Of a stretch of 64,000 bases of DNA, positions 62,513 through 64,000 are shown piece by piece. This DNA comes from JAICQM01 sp963781555. GTDB lineage: Bacteria; Chloroflexota; Limnocylindria; QHBO01. Location of the stretch: contig CAWAGB010000008.1 in the NCBI GenBank assembly GCA_963781555.1, forward strand, positions 558,001 through 622,000, written 5' to 3'. The position numbers were made by a program, and so were the translations under genes. Each line of letters opens with the position of its first letter. The first letter of the stretch is position 1. The notes beneath the pieces were generated by a model, which was not told the origin of the DNA, did no database searches, and saw nothing but the letters and a program-made list of their open reading frames with translations.

Positions 62513-62976
62513 GCGAACCGCGACGCTCGAACCGGGCCACCTTCGAGGCGTGGGTGGAGGCGATCCAGACGCGCGACTTCGCCGCGCTCCGCCGCCTGGC
62601 CCACCCGGACTTCCAGGATTTCTACCCGCAGTCCGGGGAGGCGACCATCGGCGTCGAGAACCTGATCGCCATCATGGGCGGCTATCCCGGCGGGGTGGAG
62701 TCGCTCGGCAGGGACCGCCTGCTCGGCGGGGAGGAGCGCTACGTGCGCACGCCGATCTTCACCGTGGTCCGCGTTGAGGGGGAGGGCGACACGTTCACCG
62801 GCATCTCACGCGCCCGATATCCGGACGGCTCGCGCTGGATGATCCTGGCCGTCGGCGAGGTACGCGACGGCCTCGTGTTCCGCACCGAGTCGTACTTCGC
62901 GCAGTACTTCGAGCCTGCCGAATGGCGCTCCGCGCTGGTGGAGCTGCGGCCGCGGCCCGGCGACGGCGCCGGGTAG
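62509..62976 (+). CDS. SnoaL/NTF2-like protein
   Basis: The 155-residue protein starts GTG 62509, overlapping the previous stop. It has the NTF2-like helix FEAWVEAIQTRDFAALRRLAHPDF, a turn with YPQSGEATIGVENLIAIMGGY, and strands ending VFRTESYFAQYFEPAEWR. These folds bind or isomerise small molecules. No clear catalytic residues. The transaldolase gene starts 10 nt downstream from its own -10 box. Confidence 0.7.
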   Translation: MSEPRRSNRATFEAWVEAIQTRDFAALRRLAHPDFQDFYPQSGEATIGVENLIAIMGGYPGGVESLGRDRLLGGEERYVRTPIFTVVRVEGEGDTFTGISRARYPDGSRWMILAVGEVRDGLVFRTESYFAQYFEPAEWRSALVELRPRPGDGAG

Positions 62977-62979
62977 CAT
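62974..62979 (+). promoter_or_regulatory. -10 box, leaderless transaldolase gene
   Basis: TAGCAT overlaps the stop of the SnoaL gene and is followed by 7 nt and ATG 62987. Confidence 0.5.
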
Positions 62980-62986
62980 AGCCACG

Positions 62987-64000
62987 ATGCACCTCCCCAC
63001 CGCCGCGCTCGCCGACACTCCGCTTGGCCGGACGATCGCCGAGACACCCACCGACATCTGGAACGACAGCTGCAACGTCGACGAGCTGCGCTACGCGGTC
63101 GACTTCGGGGCCGTCGGCGCCACCGCCAACCCCACCATCGTGGTCGACAACTGGCGCCGCGATCCAGACCGATGGAGCGGCCGCGTCCAGGCCCTCGCCA
63201 GCGCCCACCCGACGTGGTCCGAGCGCGAGCTGGCATGGGGCATCGTGGCCGAGATGAGCGTCCTCGCCGCGCCGCTGCTGCTGCCCGCCTTCACGTCGAG
63301 CGGTGGGAGGGCCGGCAGGCTATCGGTCCAGACCGATCCCACCCTCTACCGCGACGCGTCAGCCATGGTCGAGCAGGCCGCCGGCTTCGCCGAGCTGGCG
63401 CCCAACGTCATCGTCAAGTTCCCGACCACGGCGGCGGGGGTGGAGGCGATGGAGGAGGCCAGCTACCGAGGCATCAGCGTCAACGCCACCGTTTCGTTCT
63501 CGGTCGCGCAGGCCGTGGCCGCCGCCGAGGCCGTCGAGCGCGGCATGGTGCGCCGCGAGGCGGAGGGCCGTGCCACCGACGAGATGGGGCCGGTGATCAC
63601 GATCATGATGGGCCGCCTGGAGGACTGGCTGCGCGAGGTCGTCGACCGCGACGCGCTGTCCGTCCATCCCTCGGCGCTGCCGTGGTCCGGTGTCGCGGTC
63701 TTCAAGCGCGCCTATTGGCTGTGGGGCGAGCGCCGCTTCCGCGCCCGGCTGCTGGGAGCCGCCATCCGCCACCACCTGCACTGGTCGGAGCTGATCGGCG
63801 GTGACGTGGTGATCACCATGCCGTCGTCGTGGCAGAAGCGATTCAACGCCTCGTCGGTCGAGGTGCGCTCGCGCATCGCCGACCCGGTGGCTCCCGAGAT
63901 GCTCGACGAGCTGGCCACCATGCCCGACTTCCTGCGCGCCTACGACCCCGCGGGCATGCGGGTCGCCGACTTCGACACCTGGGGACCGTCGGTCAAGACG
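62987..64000 (+). CDS. Transaldolase family protein, partial
   Basis: The 338 visible residues continue past the window edge. The family signatures are VGATANPTIV near residue 47 and the Schiff-base lysine in NVIVKFPTT near 143, followed by ASYRGISVNATVSFSVAQAV. Transaldolases move a dihydroxyacetone unit in the pentose phosphate pathway; this sequence is of the long or diverged type, so fructose-6-phosphate aldolase activity is possible. The start is set by its -10 box. Confidence 0.85.
   Translation, partial: MHLPTAALADTPLGRTIAETPTDIWNDSCNVDELRYAVDFGAVGATANPTIVVDNWRRDPDRWSGRVQALASAHPTWSERELAWGIVAEMSVLAAPLLLPAFTSSGGRAGRLSVQTDPTLYRDASAMVEQAAGFAELAPNVIVKFPTTAAGVEAMEEASYRGISVNATVSFSVAQAVAAAEAVERGMVRREAEGRATDEMGPVITIMMGRLEDWLREVVDRDALSVHPSALPWSGVAVFKRAYWLWGERRFRARLLGAAIRHHLHWSELIGGDVVITMPSSWQKRFNASSVEVRSRIADPVAPEMLDELATMPDFLRAYDPAGMRVADFDTWGPSVKT

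Overview
The window is GC-rich (about 70%), almost entirely coding bacterial chromosome with about 65 protein genes on both strands. I see no rRNA, tRNA, CRISPR array, prophage or recognisable insertion sequence. F420 biosynthesis (cofD-cofC-cofE) with F420-type oxidoreductases, lipoproteins with Ser/Thr/Pro-rich linkers, many GTG/TTG starts, and a TANNNT box 6-8 nt before many start codons (leaderless transcripts) suggest a soil or freshwater Chloroflexota of the Limnocylindria type. A high-GC actinobacterium-like lineage is the alternative. This placement is inference.

Layout. 1-2.8 kb (minus): an HhH-GPD repair protein cut by the window edge, an ECF sigma factor overlapping a membrane-anchored putative anti-sigma factor, and a lipoprotein whose outer domain resembles that of the anti-sigma factor. 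2.9-11 kb (plus): a dihydropyrimidinase/hydantoinase, two tandem lipoprotein paralogues, a diacylglycerol-kinase-like protein, a 1307-residue secreted Asp-box/DUF11/ThuA-like protein and a lipoprotein. 11-17.4 kb: a CinA-like protein, a PPOX and an LLM-type oxidoreductase, cofD-cofC-cofE and a Ser/Thr kinase. 17.4-26.4 kb: homoserine and aspartate-semialdehyde dehydrogenases, two DUF885 peptidase-like paralogues, a HAD phosphatase, and a TetR-AlaX-YbaK trans-editing operon. 26.4-31.9 kb: a beta-lactamase-fold hydrolase, two MFS transporters around a MarR regulator with a clear palindromic operator, and a GDT1-type exporter. 32-40.5 kb: acetyl-CoA synthetase, an S51 peptidase, a DtxR regulator, a double GNAT enzyme, a nitrilase, an ArsR-like regulator divergent from a frameshifted lipoprotein hydrolase, and an EamA exporter. 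40.5-47.1 kb: a tightly overlapping run of a membrane propeller protein, DUF971, patatin, PIG-L deacetylase, O-methyltransferase and LysA, then a histidine phosphatase. 47.1-48.1 kb: an HTH protein bracketed by 18-bp perfect inverted repeats. 48.1-53.2 kb: an acyl-CoA-ligase-like gene, a DUF1295 membrane protein, an M19 dipeptidase and a GH26-like lipoprotein. 53.2-61.9 kb (minus): an inositol-type catabolic and ABC transport operon. 62-64 kb: two small proteins and a transaldolase cut by the window edge.

The most unusual signal is a family of about 105-bp elements with inverted ends (core CAACGTCCGGA). Two copies bracket the HTH gene at 47.1-48.1 kb and a third lies alone at 34.0-34.1 kb. 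This could be a small mobile module or a regulator with its own binding sites. Other points of interest are the sensor domain shared by the putative anti-sigma factor and its neighbouring lipoprotein, operators that overlap leaderless promoters, a CinA whose deamidase active-site motif is gone, and a frameshift that separates the catalytic residues of a hydrolase.
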